DNA of 64,000 nucleotides from Apteryx mantelli (GCF_036417845.1 NC_089978.1:121922183-121986182), one strand, 5' to 3'; counted from the stretch's first letter, positions 1-13,397 are shown. Made by a program: numbers and translations. The notes: generated by a model not told the origin, from the sequence alone.

Positions 1-3000
1 TTCCTTCAGATTCCTTCTCTACTTTTTTTTTTTTTTAAACCACGCTATTTCAACACCTTACTCCAATTACCTCATTTCTCCTGCTCCAGAGCATGACTGA
101 CTCAATCATCCTTTTGGGGAAGGGAAAGAATACATTAGTTACTACCTTGTCCCTATCATCCCACTTCTCTCCTTGGCCCCAAGTGATTTCACCACTGTGA
201 CCACCATTGTCTTTGGTGACATTCAATGCCTCTTGCAAGAAGGTTTCAAACACCTTTTAGTTATATGTATGTGCCCTTTCAGACATCAGGAGGGTGAAGA
301 AGATATTATTCCTGCTCAGACAAGGAAAGGAAAGCCGTGAAATTGTTAGGCAACAGCAGGTCCATTATGCTGTCAGACCAAGCAAAACAGTAGCACGGAT
401 TTCAGATAAAGTCACCATCCTGTCAGAGAACTAGAGCTCCCTGTTTTCTTTTTTCTTCAGATTAAGACCTCAACTGCAAGTGAGGTCATAGCTTGTTCAG
501 TGATTCAGCTACCTTTCAGGGAAACGTTCAAACTTTTGCTCAGGCATTTTATCAAGGAGTACTAGGTTTTTCAACCATGGTGAACTCCTCAAAATTGAGG
601 CATTGTCTTCGTTTTTAGTGATATTAGTGTTGAGACTAGGCAAGATGGAGAAGGATATTTTACTCACTTCATTCTCTGCATGAAGTTAAGGGAATTGATT
701 ATCACCCGCCATGCCAGACACCTGAGAGTCATCTGAAGATGGCACAGCAAGCAAAGAGAACAAGTAATGGCTGTAATATGGTTCAATCCTGGAGTGAAAG
801 TAGTAAATAAAAGGAGGAGAGAATAAAGGTAGAAAATCCTGTGCTGTTAGTTTATGTGCACTGGGGAAAGAACCTTGAAACCTGAGAAGTATGGTTGAAA
901 ACCAAGAAAACAGGAAGAAGTATTCAGTGAGAGAAGCAAGTCTAAAGTACTAGATAAGGTATCTCTGGGAGCTGATCCCAGCAGGAGATTGGGAAGGACT
1001 ATAAGCTGCAGTTCAGGAAGTGTTTACAGAAGAAATAACATCTTTTTCATCTTTTCCCATCAAAACAAACACCTTACACCCTACAGTGATCTCTTTTACA
1101 GCTCAAGCCTTTTCATGCTTATTCTGTTTCAACTGCAGTTTTATCACAAGCCACACAAAATGGGAGGGTGAAGGAGAGGCCAACAGTATACTAGTTCTTT
1201 ACTTTTTCTGTACTTACTGTGTTAATCCAATTATAGAGACAAGTGCTGAGGCAGGGGAAGAAAGAGACAACATTGGCTCTGGATTTAGGAGTTTCTTAAG
1301 CAGTATCATCAATTCATCACAGAATCTTATGTGTTTGGTAGGGTCTGGTGTATGTACATGGAATTACAACTTGGGTTAAAAACACACAGTCCAGTTTCTG
1401 AAACGCTAGCATTTCCAAATCTACAAGGCAAGCTACATAAGACTATTCTATCTTGAATAGGACAGCATATGCAATATTTTTATATTAATTGTAGTTTTTT
1501 GGCTCCTTTTCACTCTGTTTTGTCCTTTAGGATGTTTTGTTTTGCTTTGTGAAACAAACCACGGGTATAAGGTGTCCAGATGGAGATACATTGTGGTAAA
1601 ATTCAAAGCATGTCACAATACCCAAAGGGTTTGCTTTTTCCTCCACTAGCTTCCAGTTCTGTACCTGCTCTTGGTTATGGTCACCACTTTGTCTCTGTAA
1701 AAGAGTGCGCAAGTCAGGAACCAAAACCAAAATTATCTAAATTACAAGAGCAATTGACACCTGCAGAAATGGAAACTTCACTGAGATGAGAATTAAAAAC
1801 CAACTGCAACATCAGTGAGGGGCAAAAATCCCATACAAGTTTTGCCGTGGGCTTCTCAGATCATGATTTTTTCTTTGTCTTCCTCATTTAAATAGAGAGT
1901 CAGGCAACTGTCAGAATAAAGACTTTGTGTAACACAGAAGGACCATGGAGAAATACTATGAGTTTCTGAAAGTTTTGTGACTTGCCACCTTGACATGTTT
2001 GAGGAAGGGTATATTAATTTCCTCACACTCTGGCAGCAACCAGTATGAAAAAAGTTAAGAGCAAGAAGAAAAATAGGTGTCACTTCTCTGCATTAATTTG
2101 TAATATAGTTTCGTGTTGTTTAAGTCCCTTCCTCTCCCATGAAGTCATCAGCGCACAGGAATGGAGTCACAGTGAAATTCCATTGTAGTGAAGAATGAAG
2201 AATGAACAATGAGGGCTTTCATTCTACACACTGCTATGTGAAAACTGCTATTTATATTTAAAGTCGCTCACTGAAAAGTGTTTTTGCCGTGAAAGATTCG
2301 CATACTACCTGTCCAAAGAACTGCAACAGCCTGCATTTGCATATAGATTTCCTCAATTCAGGGCCACAAGTTGTCTCCAAACAACTCATACCCCTCTTAA
2401 ATCTGTATTTCAGTTTTTCCGGTACTCACCAAGATTAGAGATCAATGATTATGCACATTCCTAGTATAACTAGCTATTCATTAGTCTTGAATCAATTTCC
2501 TGCAATTGAACACTAAGTGCCTTAAAATCATATGAGGTACAGATTCCCTTATGGAGCAGATAAAGAGTGAAAAACTGTACAAGTAAGGTACTAGCATGAG
2601 ACAGATACACAATAAACAAATGTTATTATGGAAAAATGACAATTAAGATTCTCTTAATTAGCCTGTCATTTTGTATTTATCATCATAATGTTTGTTTTAC
2701 AATGCTTTATTAAATCTGGCTTTATGACAAACAGTCTGCTGGCAATGCATCCTGCTGTGCAACATATGGTGTTACACCTAATGAATATTAATGCTGTGAA
2801 GTACAAATGGTCTTCTGGGACAAGGGCTGATGGCTGGGAAACTCCTGCAGATGGCATTATTATTCGGAAAGGTTAACCTCATGTGTTTCTCATCATTCGT
2901 GGCTACCTGGGATTCTGCCTACAGGCTTTTGAGAGAAGACTGTGATGCTCTAAAAGACTCGCATGTCCCATTCCCAGTTGTCACTTCTTAAAACTGTAAG

Positions 3001-5452
3001 TTACAGTTCGGTTTCATATTGTAGGTTCTTCTAATCTTTTATAGTACAAAATACAGTCTTCCCAAGCTGAAGCCAATCATCATTTTGTGCTTTTCTTAGT
3101 GTGATGAACAGAGAAAGGAGAGGTGGCTATAGTACCCCCAGATCCCACTGCCCAGAAATTGTAATGGTATAGGACTTAGTATTGGCATTATTGAAGACTC
3201 AGAAAGCATCTAAGATCATGACACCAAGAAAAGCAGCCACGTGCTATTTCTAGGATATATGTATTTATGGAACTATCACAATTTGCGAGATTCCTACTCT
3301 GAACTGAGTTACCTATTTTTCATAATTTAGGCAAACTAGCTCAGACCTGGCAATGAAACTACTTGAGAAATTATTTACGGGCCTTTTGTGCACACGAAAT
3401 TTTTAGGATTTAATTGCTGAATATGGTTGATTTTTTAAAAAACAACAACTACTTGATTGTTTTAAAATAATCCTCCACCCTCATTAAAAACACACCCATA
3501 AACTCTAATCAAGTTTGGTGTGATTACTTCCCTTAACACACACACACAATTTGACAGCAAAGTTGTTAGAAAATTTGACACTGAAAATAAGAGCTGGAAG
3601 AAAATAATGTTGTATCTCAATGAGTAAAGCAACAACAATTTTCCCCATACAAAAGGCAAAAGCAACATCTTTGTTTGAAACATCTTCTAGATTCTTCTGG
3701 AATCTTCTAAATTAGGAATGACAAAACACACACACCAAAATTCTGTAACTGGTTTACTCCAATATTCCCCATTAAGTCTGCCTATAAAAACGATAACTGT
3801 ATTGGCCAATAGTCATTCTGTTTATGCTACACGCATTATGTAGCATATTCTCCTAAACAGCTGGGCAAAACACGCTTCTTTAATACTATAAATGCTCTAG
3901 CTATTTACAGAACCACCCCGATATATGCTCTTTGCTTCCTCTTGCTGAGAGAAGAAAAATGTCACAGTTTGAGTCAAAGAAAAGTAAATACAACAGTAGC
4001 TGCCAAAACGCTGAAGATACGCTGTTGAGTTTCCCTAGATTTATTTTGAGACTATTACATTTATTTTAGCTTCACAAGCTCCTATTGCTGCAACAAATAG
4101 AAGATACTCACAGTCCATTTGTCAAAATACTTCTGGATAAGCATCACAAAACCAGCACTAGCTGAAACAGAAGAGGCAAATCAGAAGCTTGTTCTAGGCA
4201 CTAAATAGCTTAATGGCTTTCACAGTACTTCCTAGCTCAAAAGCTTCAGTCTCTCACATGGTCAGCCAAGGAGAGCAAGAGCAGAATTAGCAACAGGGCA
4301 GCAGCCAAGTCCCCTCTTCCTGTTGAAGGGACAGGGCCAAACTTTGGACACTGAACTATTTGGCTGCCCCCTTTGCTTAGGGTACTGTTAATGGGAGTTT
4401 CAGTTTTAAGTTTAATCGTATAATAAACTAGTGCATCAGAAGTTTAATAAGGTAGACTTAGAGTCACTATCAACCTAGCTGTCTACCTGAATTATGGTAC
4501 CTGGAAGTAAAACATGCTTTTCTTCCGTCATCTCTCTCAAGACCCATGTATGTAGCTTAATATGATTTTATTTTGTATATATAAATCAAGCTTGAAGACT
4601 GTAACATATTTTCCAGAAATAGCAAACACTGTGTCTGCTGCTCTTGAAGCCAGAAGGGCTCAGTTGTTTGAAATGAACCAAGTCTGCTAAGTACAGCTGA
4701 CAGCATTTGATATTGCCACATGGGCAGACCAAAGCTTGTCCCCTGCTATAAGGAAGATCTCTCAGTGTATCAAACCTCCAAATCACCTTCCAGCTCCAGT
4801 CCTACTTCCTAAACATCATCAATCTCCAGCAGATATCTGAAGAACTATTAGATTGACAAATGGGTACGATATAGCACGGCAGAAGAGCCACTGAAGATAG
4901 TTATGTCCTTTAAAATCCTGAGGGCAAGAAGGATATGCATCCGAATATCACAGTGAATGAACCAGCAAGGAGATTTCCCTGTCAGTGGATAGTTCCTGTT
5001 CACTGCTTGAGAGAAATCGCCTGCAAGCTGCTGCAGGTCTGGTGTGCTGCAACACAAATGAAGGGAACAAACAGGAATTGCACTGCACTTAAAAGCTGTT
5101 CTCATGCATCAGTATGGATCACAGTTTCAGCAGTCTTTGGATTCGAGGTTAGCTGTCCTGCCAACGTCCTTTTTTATTCCTGTTTTGACCCATACCTTCC
5201 CTGTTTGGCAGACACTTTTCCCCACTGCATGTTATGACTAAAGCAGAAGCTAGACTACCCTCTTACGTGTTTTCCTTCTTGTAAAAGGCATCATCAATAA
5301 GTAACAAATCTTCTTCCCAGAGATCTGCTTACATTAACTTTTTACAACTGAAACCAGAGATCATAAAACATCATTGATACATCTGTGCAAGTGAATAAAC
5401 AGTAGCTACTGCTTTATGAAATTTTGGCTTAGGAGTGAAGTGAGTACATTTA
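1..5452. other. intergenic, no gene recognised
   Basis: AT-rich unique sequence with a poly-T run near the left edge (about 24-37) and CA runs at 3535-3548 and 3727-3741. The region 2625-2880 holds the nested inverted repeat and many ATTA/TAAT cores. All open frames are short and overlapping. Confidence 0.7.
2635..2670. repeat. nested inverted repeat (hairpin-capable)
   Basis: AATGAC-AATTAAGA, a TTC loop, then TCTTAATT, a five-base interruption, then GTCATT. The inner 8-bp arms (2641-2648 and 2652-2659) are perfect. The outer 6-bp arms (2635-2640 and 2665-2670) pair across the five-base bulge. The arms contain paired TTAAT/ATTAA homeodomain-type cores. Confidence 0.75.
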
Positions 5453-5532
5453 TATAGAGAGACAGAGGGGGGGAGGGGGGAGAGGGAGAGGAGGATGGGG
5501 AGAGGGGGGGAGAGCAGGGGAGAGGGGGAGGC
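5453..5532. repeat. purine (G/A) tract with G-runs
   Basis: About 80 bp of almost pure G and A, beginning GAGAGACAG and containing several runs of four to eight G's. One strand is pure purine over most of its length, so it could form G-quadruplex or triplex structures. It has no clean repeat unit. The open frame on the other strand is only a Pro/Ser-rich translation of this tract. Confidence 0.9.
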
Positions 5533-8500
5533 CACCCTGCCAGGCTCAGAAAAACAGCCTTGAACTGGCTGCTAGCATTTGGTTCTGAAATCAACCTTGA
5601 CTCCAGGGACGATTTTTCCTCTTACTATTTCACACCCAGCAAAGAACTGCAAAAAAACTCAGCACGATGAGTTGTATTTTGTTTGATTCAGTCTTGATCA
5701 TTACCTTTGCTAACAGTCACCAATCAAGTTACTTGGCCATGATTTCCAAAACGTCTTGTCTGTACTAAAGTACCAACATACACACTTTTAATGAGAGGAC
5801 AGGCCCAGCAATGCAGGGAAAACTGAGTTTGTCTTGTCCAAGGGCAAGTCTCCTTCTCCTTGGGGCACCTACATCCACATCCCTGCAGTGGCAAGGCTGG
5901 TCCCATGGGATCCGCTGCCCACTCTGCACCCCTGGGCACACCAGATCCCACAGCCCCTGGGGCCCGGAGAGAGGGTGGGAAAGGGGAGAGGACACATAGC
6001 AAAGCCCCTGGCTCTCCTCCCTTTTCCTTGCAAGGAGGTGACCCACCACCTGAGCACTGCCTCAGGGCAAGCGGGGGAACGGGGGCTGGCCAAGCATGTC
6101 AGGTCTCGCAACCCCAAGCTGCTGGGAAAGACTGGCCCAGGAGAGCCACTCTTTCGCCGCTGCTGAGCCCAGAGCTGCAGCAGCTGCTGAGAAACCCAGA
6201 AGGTCTTTCTTTGTCTGGCTTAAGGCCGTGATCTTGTTGCCTGAGGCAACTACCTTATTTTGCCTATGCCCAAGGCTGGTCCTGTTTACCCAGGAGATGC
6301 AATCAGCAGTTTCCCCAATATGACAACTATATGAATACTATTTTCAGACTGCCAGTTCTGCTTTGTGGCTTAACATTTACTTTAACTTTTATGGAGCTTT
6401 TAAATCAGCAGTGGTTGTATTCTGACCAGCAATGCAATTGCCATGGCAGTTTGTGCTTTTGTTCCTGAAGGCAGAACCACTCCATTCGAGTCCTCAAACC
6501 ACTGATCCCCCAAACCTCATCCTAAAAGTTGATAAAGAAGGTGTGTTCTCTCTGAGTCTCATTCCTGCTAAAGATCCTACAGAATAAATGTGACCAAAAT
6601 GCAAATTTGACAACTTTGCCCACTCCTCCTCCAACTCCAGTCAGTTCCCCAATTCTGAGGGTATCTACCAAGGCCAGTTTGGCAAATGTTACCTCAGCCC
6701 AACTCACCCTCCAAAGGCTGCATGAATTTCTAGGGAATTTGGGGAAAAATAAGTAGCAGGGAGAAAAGAAAAAGCAACAAGTGTTTCCACAGATGAAGCC
6801 TGCACCTTCAAGACTCGTAGTGAGGGCCCAGAGCTGACTCTTTGCAGGCTGCTAATACAGTTACTTTCCAAAGCCAGACAAAAGTTCATCTTTAGAAGTC
6901 CATCTTCTGTCTAACAGGCTCACAGATAAATACAGGTGTTAAAATAACCACCCTCTCTCATTCCTGGTATGCTGATGCATGTTCTCTCTCTTGCACAGTA
7001 CACAAACTATTCAAGGTCTAAGTTTTTGATTGTTCGATACCTTATGCAGCTGCTTTGCCTCACTGAGTGAGCATAACATGACAACGAGAGCTTCTCCCTG
7101 TTGCACATGCGTGGCCAGACGTGAGTTGAAGCAGCAGCATACTCCTACTGAGTTTTTAATCAAAATTGGTGGAAAAGTAATAATAATAAAAAAAAATCTA
7201 GCAGATGGATGCTCTAGCAAACCTGACCTATACCAGATTAGTTCAGGGGTTTCATTATACTTCCAGCGATCCCCTCTAAGTAACAGAATAATTTTATTAA
7301 AATAAATAGTTGATACTAAATCCCAGCTGACGCTTTTTACCCTCACCCCAGTCGTCCATATCACCACAGATGTCTTCACAGACATCACAGAGTGAGTGGT
7401 CTTGCTAGCAGGTGACTGCTTTCTCTAAGGGAATTTGAAGGCCAGAAAATCCAGGTTGTAACTAGTATCCTAGGCATATTTTTTCCTTATCACTATACCA
7501 ATAAGTCAATCAATTTATTTGGCTGAAAGGAACAGCTTTTCCAGAAGATGCAAGCATCTCATCAAATGTTATATCCTTAAGCAAACCAGCAAAATTTCAA
7601 ATGGTATTAACATTGATGACCTGCTCACGAATTGTTTCTCACATACAGAATGTAAGTGATTCAAAATACTGTGCTAATTCAATAACTAGATTAGCCTCTT
7701 GTATGAGGTTGTATTTTTAAATTAATTGGTGCTGTATCAATCTTAAATGTCAAGTACCAAGTTTCTAGGAGCTATGCGCAATCCACAAATATAACAGAAT
7801 TAGCAGGTATAATGCATCATATCTTATATACTAATAAAAATACTGACAGCTATGTTTTATAAGGTCATGGCTTACTACTGTCTCTCAACAAAAAACCTTA
7901 ATGCAACACTGGTCTCTACATGATCTTCATAGTCAGACTTAATGAGGGGGAAATCACAATTAATGGTTTTCTCCAGTCCAATGGATCACAAGTGACAGAG
8001 GCTTATTCACAATTTATGAAGACCTGATTTTTCTCTTGGTGGGAAGAGGGCAGGAAAATTGCAGAGCAATAATGAAAAATAACTGTTACACTGAATATGG
8101 TAATGCAGGTTTATAATCAGAACCCCCAGACTTGTCCGTTATGGGGGACAAACAGGCTTCAGGCTTGCAGCTCAAACAAGAGGATTTAAGGCACAGTCCA
8201 CAAACTGATGTGGAAAAGTACTTGGGGTAGCATATGCGAGTAAATCACCACTCTATTAAAGTGACCATATGGGAAGATGCCCTCTATAGATTTGTTGTCT
8301 GAAATACGAATCAGAAAATACAGGGAGGAAAGGTATGTGTGTAGCAAGGGGAGCAGAGCAGGGAATCAGACTTGGTTTTGCTCACTTCCCAGTCCAGCAA
8401 CAAATAAATCATAGTATCACAAGCTCTGGCAACCTTCAATGCCCAGGCTTCAAAATAAGTCTTATTTTGCATATTTGAAACTCAAGTCTGAATTGTGGGT

Positions 8501-10453
8501 CAGAGAACTCCAGGCCATCCATGGCCCAGGCTCCAAGCATACCAGTTTCCTGGGCATTTCTTTTCTTATCTTTAGGGTGAAGAGTCCCACAAAGGCTTAC
8601 ATATATACGTTTGGGCATGTTCAGAATTGTCCCAGTCTTGACACAGTTTGGTACCTTGCTCCTTTTTGAAAAGGACCAGGATATAGGAACCAGGTAGTTT
8701 TCTATTTAATCCCTTCAAAAGGAGAGGCAGTTTAGCAGGCAATCTTTGAAAGCCTCTGACACAGGTTTACAGTGTGGCTCCACTCAGCATGCACTGCCAG
8801 CTGCCGTTTCTGTTCAAGACATGAAATGTCTCTGCTATACAGGACTTCAGTGACTAAGGCTTGAGTACCAGAGACCTGCCTAGGGTCTGCACTTATGTTT
8901 TCCATGAAGAAGGTTCAGGAAGAAGTGTTTCCTCTTATTTACTTTCTCTGGCCCAATTAATCTTTGGTTCCCCGCCTAAAGTTGAACAGGAGGTGTGAAG
9001 AAGCTTCTCTGGGCTGGCTGGTAAAGTCAGCTTCAGAGCAGCCTTCAGGTAGGATGGAGCGAAGTGTTTGAATCAACAGGGAGAAAGTAAACAGGAATTA
9101 TCTCTTTCTAGACAAAAGCCTACCCATTAGTAGGTGCTGAAGCACTGAACTCCACCTCTTCTCCCCAACCTTTCAAAAGCATGATCCCTATTCAGATGTT
9201 TCAAAAAATAAACACGCACAGTTATCTCCAAAAAAGGCTGCCAAATAGGGACCTCAGGGGAATGTCAAGCTCAGGAAGAGTCTGTCACAGCTGATGAAAA
9301 CCTATGAAGAGATGGTTAACCAGCTATCTGTGCACAAAGTGATTAACCTTCATACAACATCCTTCATAAGGTGATTTTAGACTCTGTACCTAGCTCTGCA
9401 AGTCTCTGAAAAACAGGTGTTGCCATCTACAGTAAGTTGCCCAGACATCCTAGAGCTTAGACCAGGAGTGTCAGTGGCGCAGTGCCCAAGCCAAGATCTT
9501 CCATGGCTTGACCCCTTGACTATTCTGGCTCATTAAGGTCACCTGTGTGCCAGAAGAGACAAGCCGGGTGACCTCCTCTATCAACTTGCCCTTGAAAGAG
9601 GAAGAAAAACAGTGAATGAAGACTACTGTTAAAATATTAGTTGCATTACAGGACAAGCAGAGGTTTAAATAGATCAAGTAGTCCCATTACCTATAACGGC
9701 TATCCCAATGAGAGAGTCAATTAAAAGCCCTAATTTAATTGCACCTTATATAAAGGCGCATGCGGAGTGAGCATCAATACCTTCAGGCTCCCCGCCTCCA
9801 TTGCTTACAGAGAAAACAAACTTGTGCTAAAAAGGCAGCTGAATAGCCCACAGTCAAATATAGCATCAGCTAAGCTGCCTATTCCCCTGGAGCACCCAGC
9901 CACACGGCTACATGATGTTGGATAGGAGTGCAACTACTGGCACTGTACTTCTGAGGGCTTGAATCAAGACATTCAATAAAACATGTTTTGCTTGCTTACT
10001 ACTGGGAAACATGCCCTTTTGCAGCAGAGGCCTTTAGTGACAGAAAGATAAAAGCTGGAATGAGCTTGGAAGCGCTCTGCCTGTGGGATGCTAATATAAA
10101 AAATATTGGCGTCAAAGTGAGCATCATTGGTTCAAAGCTTCCATGCCCTCTCCCCACCCTCTAGAAGGAGTTTCTAGCGACTCCAACTAAATGTGTTTTC
10201 CATCCTAACATTTTGTTTGAGCAAACCCACTGATTGTTTTGCCTGTTGAAGTCAGTTACCAGGGAGATACAAATCAAGGCAGAGTGATGAAACCTGGCAC
10301 AATAATTCCAGTTACGACATGCATTGTCCACCTTTAGATTAATTATTGAATTGGAGTGATTAGTTACAAAAAGATCTCCTGTTTTCCTTCTGCAGTAATA
10401 CAGGCAAATCGCATTAGGCAGCTGGTGACATCAAAAGGCCTAGCCAGCACGTC
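5533..10453. other. intergenic, no gene recognised
   Basis: A GC-richer block at 5800-6230 is open in many frames on both strands and encodes nothing I recognise. The rest is AT-rich unique sequence. A TATA-like element lies at 9746-9756 (see findings), and 10090-10430 is dense in homeobox-type cores. Confidence 0.65.
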
Positions 10454-10531
10454 CGATTTTCTCCTTGCATCTGCGTAAGTCCACTGACTTCAGATTTGTA
10501 CTGGTGTAGAATAGAGGATAATCAAAGCCAG
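10454..10531. repeat. ancient palindromic interspersed repeat (possible non-autonomous DNA transposon)
   Basis: The left arm GATTTTCTCCTTGCATC...GTAAGTC and the right arm (read in reverse complement as GATTATCCTCTATTCTACACC) are imperfect inverted copies of each other around a centre CCACTGACTTCA. The sequence resembles a widespread amniote repeat of the form 'gattctcctcttacactggtgtaaatc...cattgacttca...'. I recall its pattern but not a firm family name. Degraded and without coding capacity. Confidence 0.5.
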
Positions 10532-11372
10532 TGTTCACTATTTGACCTTGGGCTGAAAATGTCAGCAATCTTAATCTTTATAAGAAATCAATCAAGTGAT
10601 TTTGATTTTTAATCAAATGTAGTCTTGATATTATACCCAAATCTGCTATTGCATAAGGATAGATGCACAGCAGGTAACACAGTTTGAAAGCTGGGAAGAG
10701 ATAATTGAAGTACACGTGTAAGCCATTACACTATTACTCCCTGCGGAGCGGGCAGGGAGAGCCGAGCAGGATGGCTTCCAGGTGAAGCTTGTGCAATTTG
10801 AACTGCTGAATTGCACCAGTCCCTGGAGAAGGCAAGTAGGAAGGGAGCAGAGGAGAACAATAGGGCTCATTTATTGACCTTCACTTATTTAAAAAAAATA
10901 AAAAAAAGTTACACAGACACACACAGTATAATTACAAGTAACAGCTGTGATGCAGCCGTGGAGCAGATCCCATCCAGGACCCCATAGCTAGCAGGCTGCT
11001 TTCCTTGAGAAGGACTGGACAGTGGGGGGAGGCAGAGAGAAAGCAGGAGCTGCAAAAACAGGAAAGGCGTGAAGGGCTAGCAGAGACACCCAGCACCAGC
11101 CATGCCCTGGGCTAACTCCCATTTGCAACATTTGAGCAACAAAAGTGACTCTAAACTGGATATAGTTCAAATAAAGCCAGTGCTGCACCTGCCTTTGCAG
11201 CATGCAGCAAACATGGGCAGAGGCAGATGTGCTCTGGTAACACCACTCTGATGTGAAGAACCGTCAGGGCGCCAGTATAAAGAAATAAAATGATCGGTGT
11301 AATTTATGCAGGTTCTAGTGGTTTCTCAATTATGACAGAAGCAGAGAAACATCTTTAAACATACAGACACAT

Positions 11373-11836
11373 ACAGAATCACAGAATGGTTGAGGTTGGA
11401 AGGCACCTCTGGAGATCATCTAGTCCAACCCCCCTGCTCAAGCAGGGTCACCTAAAGCACATTGCACAGGATCGCATCCAGGTGGGTTTCAAAAATCTCG
11501 AGAGAAGGAGACTCCACCACCTCTCTGGGCAACCTGTTCCAGTGCTCTGTCACCCTCACAGTGAAGAAGTTTTTCCTTATGTTCAGATGGAACTTCCTGT
11601 GTTTCAGTTTGTGCCCGTTGCCTCTCGTCCTGTCGCTGGGCACCACTGAAAAGAGTCTGGCCCCATCCTCTTGACACCCTCCCTTCAGATACTTGTACAC
11701 ATTGATAAGATCTCCTCTCAGCCTTCTCTTCTCCAAGCTAAACAGGCCCAGCTCTCTCAGCCTTTCCTCACAAGAGAGATGCTCCAGTCCCCTAATCATC
11801 TTCGTAGCCCTTCGCTGGACTTGCTCCAGTAGTGCC
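11373..11836 (-). mobile_element. CR1 LINE, 5'-truncated, avian type
   Basis: A classic avian CR1 3' end lies on the minus strand. The element finishes at 11373 with the ATTCTGTG-type octamer tail (seen on the plus strand as ACAGAATCACAGAATGG). Before the tail comes the short 3' UTR motif read on the plus strand as ATCATCTAGTCCAACCCCCC. The coding part upstream still encodes the end of ORF2. The copy is truncated at about 11836, as most CR1 copies are, and has no obvious target-site duplication, which is also usual. It is close to the consensus I remember, so it is a fairly young insertion. This element is the main evidence that the window is avian. Confidence 0.97.
11452..11836 (-). pseudogene. 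CR1 ORF2 C-terminal fragment (frame intact)
   Basis: About 127 codons of the C-terminal end of the CR1 ORF2 protein (endonuclease-reverse transcriptase polyprotein), with no frameshift or premature stop up to the natural stop at 11452-11454. Recognisable pieces are [36 protein letters not shown] and [19 protein letters not shown]. The endonuclease and reverse-transcriptase domains are missing through 5' truncation, so the fragment cannot transpose. The ATG at 11836-11838 is at or just outside the element edge and is not a real start. Confidence 0.9.
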
Positions 11837-13397
11837 ATGTATGTCTTATACCTTCAGCTACAGTACACCTGCAGATTTAGCCCTAATTTTTACCTGCACA
11901 GTTATTTTAGGCTCTAATGTCTGAAAAAAAGAGGAACCTGAGAAGTCATTCCATGCAATGCTAAGGAAACAACTGGAGAGCAGATCAGTGTGCAGAGACC
12001 TATTTAGTATAGATTTGCTATTGGATCTAATTATTACAAGCAATGAAAATGGGGCTGCATCTTTTTACACAGAGATAAATGTCAGAGCTGTCTTCAGCTG
12101 TGAAAGAATAATTAGTCCAAAAAAATAAAGCCTGAATATTTTATATAATCTGAGATGCACGGATGGTGATCTTCTTGTAAAGCTGTATGTTTGTTGCAAT
12201 GATATAGAAAGTAAGAAAGGAGATGTAGTTAATCTTTGTTATAAATGCACAAAAAAGTCCACACGTTTACCTGCCAGCCACAGCATATGGTCTCCTTGCA
12301 TTTGCAAATTCCTCCCCCATGCTCCTGGTCCAAGGGGATTTTGTTCCTTCCATCCCTCCCTCCCTGTTCCCATAAAACACAGGTAGATGGTTGAACTCTC
12401 TCAAACAATCATTCCTGTTTGACAGCAAGTTTGTTCCTGCTTTACATTCTTAATTGGAAATACAGCTAAGAGCCATTACCAGTGATGACATCAGCATTAA
12501 TAAAGCCTCAAATTTAGGTTATGTATAAAACATTTCTTCAACAGCTACACAAACCAGCAGCATCTTTCCTGGCCTCTGATTGCTATGTGCTAACCAAAAA
12601 AAATATGCATCATACGACACACTGGAGAAAGTGAGTTCTGGAGATCTTTGCTCCATTGATAGCTTGAACCTTTATACAATACAATCCTCATGTAAAGGGT
12701 ACTGACAAAATAAAACCATACCTGCTATCTTTTCCTTCCTTCAAACACAGACTTTTGACATCAATCTCTAAAACCCCATTTCCTTCCGGCACCTCCACTT
12801 TCTCCCACCATTTGCAGAGCAGCTACAGTAAAAGCAGGGGAGACTTCATGGCCCTCCCATAGCCGCAGCAAGCGAAAGCACAACACCTGGGCCCCCAGGG
12901 ATTCATGACAGCTGTGCAACGTGAGTGTCCTGCCCTGGCCACCCCTCCACTGCTGCTTGGCAGCACCCAGGCTGATGCTGGGGGGATGGCCAAGGAGGCA
13001 GGGGATTAGGCCCATGGGGTGTCACAGGTCAGGTGGACCAGGTGAGTTGTTTCAGGGGTCTGCTTGTGTGTTTAACCTGAAGATGTTCCATATTTGTAGC
13101 ATCAAAGTATTTTCAGCAAGACTTGGGTTATTTGATGTGCACATGGTTCTCATTAGCAAGGAATGGCTTGGTCTCTATGAGGAGATTAACTGTGGTGAAC
13201 CTACTCACTGGGTAAAAACAACTTTCAGTTGCAGAACTTCTGTGATCCTTACTTATCCAGTATGATTTTATGATATGAAATAAACCAGTTGCAAAATCAT
13301 TCTTGCTTCTTGCAAACTCTGGGAGTGAACAGCAATGACGGGCATATTCATCAAAGGTTAATGCTCAGAGTGAGGGAGTCCATATGGCTTTAGACTG

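Noticed and set aside
5724..6231. Several overlapping frames on both strands
   Set aside because: A GC-rich block with few stops. Simultaneous openness in many frames and Pro/Gly/His-rich products indicate non-coding DNA.
11386..11677. Plus-strand and shifted-frame ORFs over the CR1
   Set aside because: They are shadows of the minus-strand CR1 ORF2 remnant.
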